Made by a program: the position numbers and the translations under genes. From NCBI GenBank assembly GCA_964622315.1, contig CAZUOY010000010.1, forward strand, positions 1 to 47,543: a stretch of DNA of 47,543 bases, read 5' to 3'. Below, in pieces: positions 15,360 through 23,546 of the stretch (its first letter is position 1; each line of letters opens with the position of its first letter). The notes under the pieces are model-generated. The model searched no databases. It was not told where the DNA came from and was given only the letters and a program-made list of their open reading frames with translations. The stretch is from JAYFNU01 sp964622315 (GTDB lineage Bacteria > Bacillota > Clostridia > Oscillospirales > Ruminococcaceae).

Positions 15360-15948
15360 TTACAGCGTAGCGTCTTGGCGGTGTGTACTGTGCAACCGTA
15401 TCGTTGCCCGCTGTCTTCGGCGAACCGAAAGTCCTGTTTATATTTTGTATAGCCGCGCTGTTCAGTATGTCGTCGGCGTCTACGGGCGGCTCAGACGTCG
15501 CGCCGCTTGAAGCCGAGGAATTTGAGGACGAGCCGCCGGACCTTTTTGCTTTAGAGGTCTTACCGGTGCTCTTTGAGTCCTCAAGCGCGATTTTTGCGTT
15601 ATATTCGTTTAGCGCCGCGTTCATAAGCCTTGTTTGCTTATTGAGTATTCGTGCGTACTCCTCAGCGTAGCCGCGACGTTTTTCCTCAAGCAGCTGAAGC
15701 TCGCTTGCATATTCAAGCTCGATAGCTTCCGCCTCCTCCTCGCCTGCGCCGCCGCTGATTCCGCTTGCTCGAAGTCTTTGCGGAAGCTCCTTGTGCTTTC
15801 TCTCACGCTCAAGATATGCCTCCTGCGCTTCTGCCTTAAATTCCTTCTCTTTTTCTTCCTTCTCGACTTTAGCTTCCTCGATTATCTCAAGATATTTCTG
15901 TCTCAAGCTGGCGATGTGAGCCTGTCGCAATGCATCAGTGTAATCCAT
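15355..15948 (-). CDS. coiled-coil phage protein, possible internal/ejection protein
   Basis: 197 residues, last gene of the phage operon. Residues ~10-65 are highly charged helix (KVEKEEKEKEFKAEAQEAY), then LPQRLRASGISGGAGEEE, another coiled coil (~80-120), a Ser/Gly-rich linker (~130-150), and a C-terminal segment ending TPPRRYAVK. The LPxxLxxxGISGGxxE element recurs in phage structural proteins of Firmicutes, in my recollection as internal virion or tail-associated proteins. GGAGG lies before the ATG. Position after the lysis genes is unusual for a virion protein. Function is uncertain. Confidence 0.7.
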   Translation of the reverse strand: MDYTDALRQAHIASLRQKYLEIIEEAKVEKEEKEKEFKAEAQEAYLERERKHKELPQRLRASGISGGAGEEEAEAIELEYASELQLLEEKRRGYAEEYARILNKQTRLMNAALNEYNAKIALEDSKSTGKTSKAKRSGGSSSNSSASSGATSEPPVDADDILNSAAIQNINRTFGSPKTAGNDTVAQYTPPRRYAVK

Positions 15949-15960
15949 ATGTTATCCTCC

Positions 15961-16839
15961 CTAAAATGTGTCGGTAAGCTTACGTATCTGAGCTAAAAGC
16001 TGTCGATAAGCGTCTCGCTGCGTTCTGAGCGTTTGTGTGCTTTCTTCGTTCTGCGGCGTGGCTTTTAGTTCCTCTTTAAGTACTGCTTTTCCCTCAAGAA
16101 GCTCAAGCCACGCCGCCCCGTAGCCTGTCATTACAAGCGCCCAGCGACTGCCCTCGTTTTCGCAGGTATAAACAAGCTCATACTCCTTTTCCGCGCAGAA
16201 ATCGAGTATTCCGCAGCGCCTTCTGTTTTCGCCCGCCGAGTAAAAAGCGTACTTATGCGACGGGTAAAGCCCAAAGGGCAGGTTTCTTAAAATCTGCACA
16301 GTGCCTTTTGACGAGCTTAGCGACTCAACGGCGGGTTCGGGATAAGGAATGGCCTCAAGCCCACGCGTACAGCTGTCGGAAACGAAGGTCTGCGTGCTTA
16401 ACAGCTCACAGACCGCCAGCGGGTCAACGGCGTACTTGTCTCTGTCGCTGAAGCGGTAGCTGTAGCCTTTTGGCACAAGCCATGTTTCAAAGTGCAGGTG
16501 CTGTCCCGTTGTGGCGGCGCCGGTGTTACCCTGAAAGCCAATCAGCTCGCCACGCTTTACCGTCGCGCCCTTTTTTACCGCCCTGCTTTTTAGGTGAGCG
16601 TAACGGGTGATAATGTCTATCGACTCGTTATAGCTGCCCTGCAGAACAATTATATTTCCGCCCGAATAGTCGTAAGCGGAAAGCACCGCCGTACCGTCGT
16701 GCGCGGCGAAAATCTCAAACCCGTTCGGCTGTGTACGGGAAACGTCAATGGCGTAATGCATTGTGCTTCCTTTGCCGAAGGGATTATACATACCAAAGCC
16801 CGCCGTTACGCCTATACGCTTCATCGGGTATTGAACCAC
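15961..16839 (-). CDS. M23-family phage endolysin
   Basis: 292 residues with a GTG start directly after the holin stop (TAGGTG) and GGGGGAG upstream. The LytM/M23 zinc peptidase domain spans ~8-130 with all ligands: H28 and D32 (HYAID), H82 (YAHLKS) and H114/H116 (HLHF). It cuts peptide cross-bridges of peptidoglycan. No signal peptide is present, so release would depend on the holin. Residues ~165-260 are a second domain with an SH3-like pattern (WALVMTGYGAAWLEL), probably wall-binding. The C-terminal ~30 residues are helical. M23 lysins are less common than amidases in such cassettes. Confidence 0.88.
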   Translation of the reverse strand: MVQYPMKRIGVTAGFGMYNPFGKGSTMHYAIDVSRTQPNGFEIFAAHDGTAVLSAYDYSGGNIIVLQGSYNESIDIITRYAHLKSRAVKKGATVKRGELIGFQGNTGAATTGQHLHFETWLVPKGYSYRFSDRDKYAVDPLAVCELLSTQTFVSDSCTRGLEAIPYPEPAVESLSSSKGTVQILRNLPFGLYPSHKYAFYSAGENRRRCGILDFCAEKEYELVYTCENEGSRWALVMTGYGAAWLELLEGKAVLKEELKATPQNEESTQTLRTQRDAYRQLLAQIRKLTDTF

Positions 16840-17124
16840 CTACATCTCCCCCTTCACCGCTTCGCCGGCGCGCACGGCTTCAAGATACACGTCCGCCTCC
16901 TGCGCCTCGGCGGTAATAGAGTTGTTCTTCCAGTAGGCGACGAGCGCCGTAACCACTGTAAACGCCGTTCCTATTAACGTCGAAAGCTCCTCATCGGAAA
17001 CGGGAATTAGTGATTTTCCGAAAACGGTAAGCAGTTCGTTAATAAGGGCAAGCAACAGCAGTGCCGTTCTTATCAGCGTTTCCTTCGATATGCCCTTTAG
17101 GTTAAGCTTGTAGCTCTTTTTCAT
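16840..17124 (-). CDS. phage holin, SPP1 family
   Basis: 94 residues. ISKETLIRTALLLLALINE, GKSLIPVSDEELSTLIGT, and YWKNNSITAEAQEADVYL match the SPP1-type holin pattern: two membrane segments (~18-38 and ~48-66) and a charged C-terminus. It makes the membrane lesion that lets the endolysin reach the wall. It overlaps the upstream gene by 23 bases and is followed immediately by the endolysin, a complete lysis cassette. Confidence 0.88.
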   Translation of the reverse strand: MKKSYKLNLKGISKETLIRTALLLLALINELLTVFGKSLIPVSDEELSTLIGTAFTVVTALVAYWKNNSITAEAQEADVYLEAVRAGEAVKGEM

Positions 17125-17341
17125 TCTTCTTTCTTCCTTTCACTCTTATCTTTTCATTGATTGCTTTAACCTCGCTTTCCAGCTTGTAGGTGCGCTCGAT
17201 TAGCGAATTGTGCTTGTCCACCTTTTTCTCAAGCTGTTCAAGTCTAAAGACAGTAAGTCTGTTTGACGCGAGTATTCCGCCGAAGGTGCCGATTCCCGTG
17301 CCGATAAGCGATATAACTGCCACTGTCACCATCTCGCTCAT
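17102..17341 (-). CDS. small membrane-anchored coiled-coil protein of the lysis cassette
   Basis: 79 residues. One N-terminal membrane helix (~3-24) is followed by a coiled coil (RLEQLEKKVDKHNSLIERTY, ~33-55) and a basic tail. Proteins of this layout lie next to holins in many Firmicute phages and may assist or regulate lysis; no function is established here. Its ATG overlaps the stop of the XkdX-like gene (ATGA) and its 3' end overlaps the holin. Confidence 0.75.
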   Translation of the reverse strand: MSEMVTVAVISLIGTGIGTFGGILASNRLTVFRLEQLEKKVDKHNSLIERTYKLESEVKAINEKIRVKGRKKNEKELQA

Positions 17342-17475
17342 TCTGACGTTCCCCCTATCTCAGCCGCTTTTTCCTGCGTAATTATGCCAGCCGCAACATA
17401 AGCCGCTAACTGTTCATCTGCGATTCTGCCTTCAGAATAAAGAGCTTCTATTCGTTTAAGTATTGTCTCGTTCAT
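17338..17475 (-). CDS. XkdX-like small tail protein
   Basis: 45 residues (MNETILKRIEALYSEGRIAD..., ending AAEIGGTSE), with GGGGGAT before the ATG. The pattern I-x-x-L-Y-x-x-G-R-I-x-D-E-Q-L, then VAAGIITQEKAAEI, is that of the XkdX family found downstream of tail genes in PBSX and many Firmicute phages. Its function is unknown. It lies between the YAVIENRTV-type tail protein and the lysis cassette, overlapping the next start by four bases. Confidence 0.75.
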   Translation of the reverse strand: MNETILKRIEALYSEGRIADEQLAAYVAAGIITQEKAAEIGGTSE

Positions 17476-17479
17476 GGTT

Positions 17480-17713
17480 TTATCCCCCTATTACAAGCAG
17501 AAGCTCGTCAATCGCGGTAAGAGCCTCGGCGTACTGCAGTTGCTCGTGTGTTTTAATCTCCGCTCCGTTTCGATAAAATCTGCCGTTTTCATAGGTGTCG
17601 CCAATAGCTACCGAAAGCCCAGTAGGAACGAGAATATGGTTTTCAGTCGCCGCTGTCGGATAGAGCCATATAATATTTGTCACCGTTCTGTTTTCAATAA
17701 CCGCGTAATTCAT
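17480..17713 (-). CDS. small phage tail-region protein
   Basis: 77 residues from ATG 17713, which has AAGGGGTG eight bases upstream; an in-frame GTG at 17722 is less likely. MNYAVIENRTVTNIIWLYP opens a beta-rich N-terminal half of a kind common in small proteins encoded between tail fibre and lysis genes. VPTGLSVAIGDTYENGRFYRNG follows, then a short helical C-terminus. No enzymatic motif is present. It may be a tail-tip or fibre-assembly accessory. Confidence 0.7.
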   Translation of the reverse strand: MNYAVIENRTVTNIIWLYPTAATENHILVPTGLSVAIGDTYENGRFYRNGAEIKTHEQLQYAEALTAIDELLLVIGG

Positions 17714-17727
17714 ATTCTTCACCCCTT

Positions 17728-18441
17728 CTATTCGCTTCTGTGGTTGCGAATAATAACTATTCCTGAGCCGCCTGTTCCGGCAGTATTCTTGTAAGAGCCA
17801 CCGCCACCGCCTCCGGTGTTTGCTGTTCCGTTACCGCCTTTACCACCGCTTTGATTTGCGCCGACAGCGCCTCTGCCTCCGCCGCCCGCGCCACCGGCGT
17901 AGCCCCAGATTCCACCACCGCCGCCTGCGTATAAATCTCCGTTTTCCTCTGCAAATTCCCTTGTGGTTGAACCTTGACCGTCGCCGCCGGAAGTGCCGCC
18001 TCCGTCAGAACCGTCTGAACCGCCGACGGCGGCATTACCTCCGCCGCTTCCGCCTTCGCCGCCGTAGCCGGTTATTGAGCCGTTTATCCCGGCGTTTGCT
18101 TTTCGCTGGTCGTTACCAAATTGCGAGTACCCGCCGGCGCCGCCAACAGTTACTTCATAAGCTACATTCTTCTGCGCTACGTCACCTAAAAAGGTCTGTG
18201 TATAACCGCCTCCTCCGCCGCCGCCACCGCTATAGTCACCGTTCGCTCCGTTACCGCCGCCGCCGACAAGAAAGACGTCTACCGTGTAGTTTTCCAAGGG
18301 TGTGAAGGTTCCGCTTGTAAGAAACTTTATGCGCCAGTTACGCCCGCCGTCATCAAGAAGCAAGTAAGCTCCCGTATAGGTAAACTCGGGCAAGCCACCG
18401 CCGCCTCCGCCGCCGAAGCCGTACATAAAAGCTTTACCCAT
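17728..18441 (-). CDS. glycine-rich phage adhesin / fibre tip protein
   Basis: 237 residues, about a third glycine. The N-terminal ~30-90 residues form a beta domain with FTYTGAYLLLDDGGRNWRIK and FTPLENYTVDVFLVGGGGNG, followed by poly-Gly strings typical of glycine-rich receptor-binding tips, and a closing GGSGIVIIRNH motif that recurs in such phage proteins. In T-even-type adhesins comparable glycine strings form a sandwich that bears receptor loops. It begins at the stop of the tail-fibre gene (TAATG) and is therefore co-translated; together they are the likely host-recognition apparatus. Confidence 0.78.
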   Translation of the reverse strand: MGKAFMYGFGGGGGGGLPEFTYTGAYLLLDDGGRNWRIKFLTSGTFTPLENYTVDVFLVGGGGNGANGDYSGGGGGGGGYTQTFLGDVAQKNVAYEVTVGGAGGYSQFGNDQRKANAGINGSITGYGGEGGSGGGNAAVGGSDGSDGGGTSGGDGQGSTTREFAEENGDLYAGGGGGIWGYAGGAGGGGRGAVGANQSGGKGGNGTANTGGGGGGSYKNTAGTGGSGIVIIRNHRSE

Positions 18442-19316
18442 TACCTTATTACCTCCACTTGTATGTTCAGCGCCGCTGTGGGCTTGTCGTCAAGACACCT
18501 GAGGGTGAGCTTTCCTGTGCTCGGCGTTCCGCCGCCGTTAACCTTCACGCTCTCCTCGTTCTCCGTTTCCGCCGTAGCCTTCGTGTCCGATAGAACAAGT
18601 CCCACGTGCGGGGTATCGTCAGCGCTCAAGCCGTCTACCGTGACCTCCTGTATGAACGGCGCTGTTAACGAATAGGTTACTGTAATTGTGTTTGTATCCG
18701 CAGGCGTTCCAGTGAGAACAATTCCATACTCTGAAAGAATTACGCTTACATCGGAAAGCTTCCAGACGGTTCCGCTCGCGTCATAGGTGAAAACATACTC
18801 ACCCGTGGCGTTCTCCACCTTCTCTTTGAAGGTAGCCTCAGTAAGCGTCACCGAGCCGTCGGTTACCGTAGTCGAGCTTGTGAAGCTGTCGGTTGTTCCT
18901 ACCCAGCCCGCAACGGTCAGCTCCTTTTCGAATACGCTTCTTGTGCTTTCCCACTTCAAATCACGGTCAGCGTTACTGTTCTTTTTGAGCGATTGCCCTG
19001 TTGTTCCGCCAAGCGGCACGTTGCCCGCCGCTATAATGGCGCTGTTAAGCGCCGTCTTCGTCTGCCTTATCGCCTCGCCAGCGTTTGTGGCGGAAAGACC
19101 GCTGTCTCCTGCATTGAAGCCGACACAATCCGCGCCCTCACCCTCGTCGGTGCCTTCGAGGTCGTCGATTAGTGCGTTATGCTTTGGCGCTACTACGTCA
19201 GTTACAAGCTCGTCAAACTTCGCTTGCATATCAGCGGTATTGAGCGCGGGTACGTCGTTTAAGCCTATAACGCCTTTTCCCGAAAGGTCCGCGGGCAAAA
19301 TTTTGTTTTCAGTCAT
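18441..19316 (-). CDS. phage tail fibre-like protein
   Basis: 291 residues. The N-terminal ~95 residues are helical and alanine-rich. The segment VPLGGTTGQSLKKNS then DRDLKWE (~98-122) is the short repeat-like collar found in tail fibres (G-T-T-G-Q-x-L-x-K). The C-terminal ~160 residues are Ser/Thr-rich beta structure (TSSTTVTDGSVTLTEATF) with no recognised domain. AGGAGG precedes the ATG. Located between the tail hub and the glycine-rich adhesin, it is probably the shaft that carries the tip protein. Confidence 0.75.
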   Translation of the reverse strand: MTENKILPADLSGKGVIGLNDVPALNTADMQAKFDELVTDVVAPKHNALIDDLEGTDEGEGADCVGFNAGDSGLSATNAGEAIRQTKTALNSAIIAAGNVPLGGTTGQSLKKNSNADRDLKWESTRSVFEKELTVAGWVGTTDSFTSSTTVTDGSVTLTEATFKEKVENATGEYVFTYDASGTVWKLSDVSVILSEYGIVLTGTPADTNTITVTYSLTAPFIQEVTVDGLSADDTPHVGLVLSDTKATAETENEESVKVNGGGTPSTGKLTLRCLDDKPTAALNIQVEVIR

Positions 19317-19327
19317 ACTTTTCCTCC

Positions 19328-21184
19328 TTATTTGATTTTTCCGCTCTCATAAAATTCGAGCGAGTAGTTACTCAATGCAAACGGCTCATATAGCTTGTCG
19401 TTCTGAAACAGAAAACTTGCCTTATCTGTCTTTTGAATGTTTATCCTTTTACCTATAGCACGTGGTGTGGCGTCAGTTGAAAAGTTGAATCTCGAAAAAC
19501 AGATATGAGCGAAGGAAAAACAGGTCAGCTTTTCAGATTCCTCAAAGAGAAAGGCAAGCAAGCCGTTTTTTTCTGCGTAAACCTTAACGCTTGTCGCCGT
19601 AGCCGGCGTTAGCTTCAACGCAAGATATTTATAGCTTTTGTTTGAGTAAAAGCTTGCACCAGAAAGCAGCGGGGTCTTCCAATATGCCGTTATAACCTGT
19701 CCGTCGTCTGAATAAGCGGAAGGGTTTTTTGGGTCTGTGAAAAACTCCATAATCGCCCCCTCGTCTGTTCCGAACCAGAGCTTTTTGTCCTTGACAAAAA
19801 GAACGCGGGCGTCGATGTTAGTAAACAAAAACGCCTCATACTGGTGGGTAGAGTAGGGTGCGCCTTTTTCGCAGGATTTCATAAGCGAATCAAGAATGTA
19901 AAGCTTGCCTCCCACAGCGAGCAGATAGAAATCGTTATATACCGCCGCTACCGCGTCAGTAAGGTCTTCATTAGCAAGCGCACTATTAATAAATATGGAA
20001 CGGTTTTGGGTGTAGCGCTCACCTGTAACGTCAGCGGGGGTGATAGCATATATTCCGTTCTCTGAGAGAAACAGCGGCTCCGTCGTAAGATAGGCAATAG
20101 TGTGTCCCGACACCGTTTTCGCTCCTTGAAGCGCGTTAACTATAGGAAACGCCGCCTTGCCGTCAACCATCTTTCCCTCTCGCAGGATAATGTTTCGCCC
20201 GTCGCTGTCGCCCATCTTATGTGCGGCAAGCCTGTCGTTTACTATCGAGTAGCCCGTTATGCGAGTTGTCATACCGAGTATGGAATAGGACGACGCGGGA
20301 AAGTAAGAGGGGTTGTTCATCTCGCTGAACCAGTCGTAGTTTATGAAATCGGGGTTGCCCGTAACGAACAGTCTGTCCGACGCCGCGTTTACACCATAAA
20401 GAGTGGAGATGTCGCATTTATTGATTCTATCGACATAGTCCTGCCGCGTCTTTTTGACCTTTATTTCGACATTATCCGCACCCTCGACCGGCGACGCCGA
20501 CGGAATATTTCCCGAAAGAAAGGTTACCTGTCCGAGCGTCGGATTAAAGGTATAATGTGTGCCCATGGTCTGATTAGTCCAAACGCCCGCTGAGGTCATG
20601 ACCTTCACCTCACAGAAGCCTTCGTCAAGCGAGTCGTAGGAAAGCTGGTATATGCTTGAGCTTGCGTCTGAAAGAAAGCTTTCCTTCCAATACGCGGACA
20701 AAAGGTTGAGCTGTTCGTGCTGTGTTCCGCCGCCTGAGGGAGCGCGTCCTATTACAATCTTCGGTACATACGCTATTTCAGTCACGGGCGCGGCTGTGCT
20801 TCCGTCGCAGTATATGAAGGCGGCACCGTCTGAAATGTAGAGCTTATCGCCAAGCTGCCAGCCCTTTGAGCGGCTGTCGTTCATCGACGAATACAAAAGC
20901 GTATCGCCTGCGTAAAGCTTTGTTCCCGAGTGCACAATCGTTGAGCTTTCTCCCGACGATGTCAGAAGAAAAATTCCGTTTATCCTTTCGTCGTAGTTGC
21001 TTACGCAATGGTAGCCCATTCGTTTTCTGATTTTGCCCGGAACGTCGCGAATCATATTCGGCGCGTCGGGGCTTCGCTCGGGGCTTACGTCAGCGGGCGA
21101 ATTATATAGGTCAATTCCTCTGAACGACGAGCAGTCAAAGACCTTTTTCGGCGCGCTTCTATAAGCCGCGCTTATTCTTCTCAT
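19328..21184 (-). CDS. gp10-like tail hub / packaged-DNA stabilisation protein
   Basis: 618 residues, the largest of the phage unit. Near the N-terminus, SSFRGIDLYNSPADVSPERS followed by PDAPNMIRDVPGKIRKRMGY is a conserved opening of Firmicute phage structural proteins. The body shows repeated beta-propeller-like strands (KLYAGDTLLYSS, KLYISDGAAFIYCDG, NDFYLLAVGGKLYILD, KKLWFGTDEGAIMEF). This resembles the P22 gp10 type of hub that plugs the portal and anchors tailspikes. The assignment rests on pattern and position after the connector, not on a database hit. The start overlaps the connector stop by ATGA. Confidence 0.72.
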   Translation of the reverse strand: MRRISAAYRSAPKKVFDCSSFRGIDLYNSPADVSPERSPDAPNMIRDVPGKIRKRMGYHCVSNYDERINGIFLLTSSGESSTIVHSGTKLYAGDTLLYSSMNDSRSKGWQLGDKLYISDGAAFIYCDGSTAAPVTEIAYVPKIVIGRAPSGGGTQHEQLNLLSAYWKESFLSDASSSIYQLSYDSLDEGFCEVKVMTSAGVWTNQTMGTHYTFNPTLGQVTFLSGNIPSASPVEGADNVEIKVKKTRQDYVDRINKCDISTLYGVNAASDRLFVTGNPDFINYDWFSEMNNPSYFPASSYSILGMTTRITGYSIVNDRLAAHKMGDSDGRNIILREGKMVDGKAAFPIVNALQGAKTVSGHTIAYLTTEPLFLSENGIYAITPADVTGERYTQNRSIFINSALANEDLTDAVAAVYNDFYLLAVGGKLYILDSLMKSCEKGAPYSTHQYEAFLFTNIDARVLFVKDKKLWFGTDEGAIMEFFTDPKNPSAYSDDGQVITAYWKTPLLSGASFYSNKSYKYLALKLTPATATSVKVYAEKNGLLAFLFEESEKLTCFSFAHICFSRFNFSTDATPRAIGKRINIQKTDKASFLFQNDKLYEPFALSNYSLEFYESGKIK

Positions 21185-21567
21185 TCGTCGCTACCCCCGT
21201 AAACGTCGGTTACGCTGCCCAAAACGCCCTTCGCCGCGGCGTCTATCTCGGACGCGCACATATTCTGAAAGTAGGCGACGCGCACCATATCGTCGTCGTT
21301 CAACAGAAGCTTTGAACATAAACCATAGATAAACGCCGAGCGGTTAAGCTCAGGCTCTGTCGGCAGAGTTTCCTGCATGTCGCTTACCGTCGGTATCTCC
21401 TCAAGCTCGCTCATATTTTTATAGAGTCTTATTGTGTTGTTCACATCAAAGGTTTCGGCTATAAGCAGATTTATAAGCGGCAGCGCATACTGCAGGAAGT
21501 CCGGCGACAGCGACGAGGAGGTTCCGAGAAGTGCCAACGCCCCGTCTAAAAGCTGTAAAGCTGTCAT
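21181..21567 (-). CDS. head-tail connector protein
   Basis: Start at ATG 21567 with AAAGGAG eight bases upstream (an in-frame upstream start would only add translated leader) gives 128 residues, MTALQLLDGALALLG... It is all-helical, with LINLLIAETFDVNNTIR and an acidic C-terminus, and has the size and position (directly after the capsid gene) of gp4/gp6-type adaptors that bind the portal ring after packaging. No sequence motif is decisive; the call is mostly from gene order. Confidence 0.65.
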   Translation of the reverse strand: MTALQLLDGALALLGTSSSLSPDFLQYALPLINLLIAETFDVNNTIRLYKNMSELEEIPTVSDMQETLPTEPELNRSAFIYGLCSKLLLNDDDMVRVAYFQNMCASEIDAAAKGVLGSVTDVYGGSDE

Positions 21568-21626
21568 TTTCTTCTCCTTTCCCGATAATGGAAAAGGGGC
21601 GCTTTCGCGCCCCTTAGTCAATCTTG

Positions 21627-22694
21627 TTAAGCCATCGTTTCCGTGGTAACAGCGGAAGGATAAATTCCCTCGCCGCTCTTATAGGCGTATGCCTTAACAA
21701 CCGTGCCCGACGCGGTAACGTCGCTTAAGGTTCCCACCTTAGCCGTGGGGCTGTAGCGCGGGTCAGTGCCGTCGGTCGTGTATTTAATCGAAACGCCCGC
21801 CGTGGCTGAGGCGAGAGCGCCCGTTGCGGTGTTGATTGTTGGCGCCGCGCAGATTACTCCCTTGTTATTGCCGGTATCGACGTTTACATATACGCCGTCG
21901 CACTTTACGCCGAAAACGAAAAGGTCGTAATACTGTCTGCCCTCGATAAGGCTACCGGAAATGCCGGGTGGGTTTGTGTGAATGTTGCTCTCGGAAATCT
22001 TGACGGGGGCAATAGCCGCGCTCTTATGAACAATCATAAAGTTTACGTAGGCGGGCCAGCGATTCTTCGGAACCTTAACCACGTCCATACCGTCGTAGCG
22101 CCCGCAAAGACCGTTGCGCAGCGACTCCTTGGCAATACTCTCAACGGCGAGAAACTCCGTGGAGTGGCGAAGGTAATTGTAAACCGAGCTGCTTACAAAA
22201 AGCGTGCGGTCACCCTGAGGCACCTCCGCGTCGTCAAGATATTCAGTTCCCGCGCTGATAAAACCGCAGATGTTCGCGGTGGACGCCGCGGTTGACTCGC
22301 CCTTTATCTTGCCAGCCTTCTGAGCGAGCTGGGCTATTACGTATTTGTCGCGGTCGGGTATCGCCTTCTCCCTAATCTGAAGCGCGAGCATCTTGGCGGC
22401 GCTCTTTAGGAAATTCTGGTCGTCAAGGTTGCCCTTATCGACGGTCATGGCGAAGGAGCGGTCCTTTGTGAGGGTCAGCTCCTGCACAATATCCTGCATT
22501 TCGGACGCCGCGCCGTAACGCGCCGTGCTCGCCGTGCGGTCATAGTCGTTCATATCTACGGTAATGGGGGTAAGCACCTTTACCGTCTTAGTGCCAGAAA
22601 AGCTATACTCGTTTGATAATCTATTCGCGATAATGCTGTCCTCGGCGTAGTAGCTTTCCGCTTGTTTCGCAAGGGTGGAATTCATATTAAGCAT
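21627..22694 (-). CDS. major capsid protein with C-terminal Ig-like domain
   Basis: 355 residues. Residues 1-~283 are the capsid body: AAKMLALQIREKAIPDRDKY matches the spine-helix region, and SSSVYNYLRHSTEFLAVES and YDGMDVVKVPKNRWP are segments seen in HK97-fold coats of this kind. Residues ~284-355 (APTINTATG... VSIKYTTDGTDPRYSPTA ... VVKAYAYKSG) match the chitobiase C-terminal-like Ig domain often added to capsid or tail proteins as a surface decoration. GGAG precedes the ATG; an alternative ATG lies three codons in. It follows the scaffold gene, the usual order. Confidence 0.82.
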   Translation of the reverse strand: MLNMNSTLAKQAESYYAEDSIIANRLSNEYSFSGTKTVKVLTPITVDMNDYDRTASTARYGAASEMQDIVQELTLTKDRSFAMTVDKGNLDDQNFLKSAAKMLALQIREKAIPDRDKYVIAQLAQKAGKIKGESTAASTANICGFISAGTEYLDDAEVPQGDRTLFVSSSVYNYLRHSTEFLAVESIAKESLRNGLCGRYDGMDVVKVPKNRWPAYVNFMIVHKSAAIAPVKISESNIHTNPPGISGSLIEGRQYYDLFVFGVKCDGVYVNVDTGNNKGVICAAPTINTATGALASATAGVSIKYTTDGTDPRYSPTAKVGTLSDVTASGTVVKAYAYKSGEGIYPSAVTTETMA

Positions 22695-22708
22695 ATTTTA
22701 TCTCTCCT

Positions 22709-23125
22709 TTACTGTTTGAATACTGAGTTGAACACGCGAAGAAGCTCATCAAGCTCCTCGTCGCCGGTGGCGTTTCCGCCGACGCTTCCCGGTGTTGTGG
22801 CGGCGTTCTTCTTGTTCTGTTTAAGTGCTTTAAGCTCCGCTTTCAACTGAGCGTTTTCATATTCGCGGTAGGCTGTAAGAAGTCCCTTTCCCTGCTTCAT
22901 AAGCTTCCTTACCTCGTCGGGAATGTCAAAAACTTCGGGGTACGCTCTTACGAACTCCTGAAGCTCGGGCAGGTCGCTGAGCGATTCCACAGGTTCGTTC
23001 GTTTCCTCTGTCTCGTCGTCATTCAAAGCGTCGTCGCTCAAATCAAAATTGAGAAGGTCAACGGGCTTTCCGTTCGCAAACCGTTTCAGAGCCTCTTTTT
23101 TCTCGTTTTTCTCCTGCTTAGTCAT
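22709..23125 (-). CDS. capsid scaffolding protein
   Basis: Start at ATG 23125 with AAAGGAG nearby gives 138 residues. It is acidic and helical: DLSDDALNDDETEETNEP (~24-41), then ELQEFVRAYPEVFDIPDEVRK, a coiled region YREYENAQLKAELKALKQNK (~85-105), and a C-terminal LDELLRVFNSVFKQ. This composition, and the position directly before the capsid gene, is that of a scaffold. No protease is encoded in the unit, so scaffold would leave without cleavage, as in P22. Confidence 0.8.
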   Translation of the reverse strand: MTKQEKNEKKEALKRFANGKPVDLLNFDLSDDALNDDETEETNEPVESLSDLPELQEFVRAYPEVFDIPDEVRKLMKQGKGLLTAYREYENAQLKAELKALKQNKKNAATTPGSVGGNATGDEELDELLRVFNSVFKQ

Positions 23126-23174
23126 AGTTTCTCCTTTCGATATATTTAGAAATCCGGCCGGATATTCTAACTGT

Positions 23175-23546
23175 TTATTCCTCGTATCTCGTCTTCCCCT
23201 GAACGCTCGCAAGATAGGTCTTCTTGCAGACAGGGCAGGTAAGCGACAGCTCAGCACCGTTTTCTGAAAGCCGACCTTCTATACCGCTCGGCAGAAAATA
23301 GCTGTCCTTTGAAGCGTACAAAAGCGGAACTTTGCAACAGGAAACGCTCGCACCCTTGTTCTCATTGTTTTCTATTAGTCGGCTGACGCGTTTTGTCGGC
23401 ACGCCTGCTTTTCCTTTTGAGCAGTTCTCGTTTACACACTTCAAATCAGCGGAGGAGTAGACCTCCACCTGCCCGTTTTCGCCGAGTCGCGCATCAATAA
23501 AGCTTGCCGCAATTTGAAGCTCAAGCCCACATTCCTCACATCTCAT
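23175..23546 (-). CDS. zinc-ribbon phage protein between portal and scaffold
   Basis: Start ATG 23546 overlaps the portal stop region; 123 residues. Cysteines occur at CEEC (3/6) and CVNENC, then CC, and CPVCKKTY near the C-terminus (~108), enough for two zinc sites. A beta-rich middle (FIDARLGENGQVEVYSSADL) separates them. I do not recognise the family. The position suggests a role in head assembly or packaging; small zinc-binding proteins at this place occur in other Firmicute phages. Confidence 0.7.
   Translation of the reverse strand: MRCEECGLELQIAASFIDARLGENGQVEVYSSADLKCVNENCSKGKAGVPTKRVSRLIENNENKGASVSCCKVPLLYASKDSYFLPSGIEGRLSENGAELSLTCPVCKKTYLASVQGKTRYEE

Noticed and set aside
17820..18305. 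Arg/Leu-rich frame opposite the glycine-rich adhesin gene
   Set aside because: Low-complexity artefact: glycine codons read backward give Arg/Pro/Ser-rich frames.
17757..18420. tandem repeat array or CRISPR in the glycine-rich region
   Set aside because: The GGC/GGT-rich stretches are coding low complexity without regular repeat-spacer structure; no CRISPR array was seen anywhere in the window.
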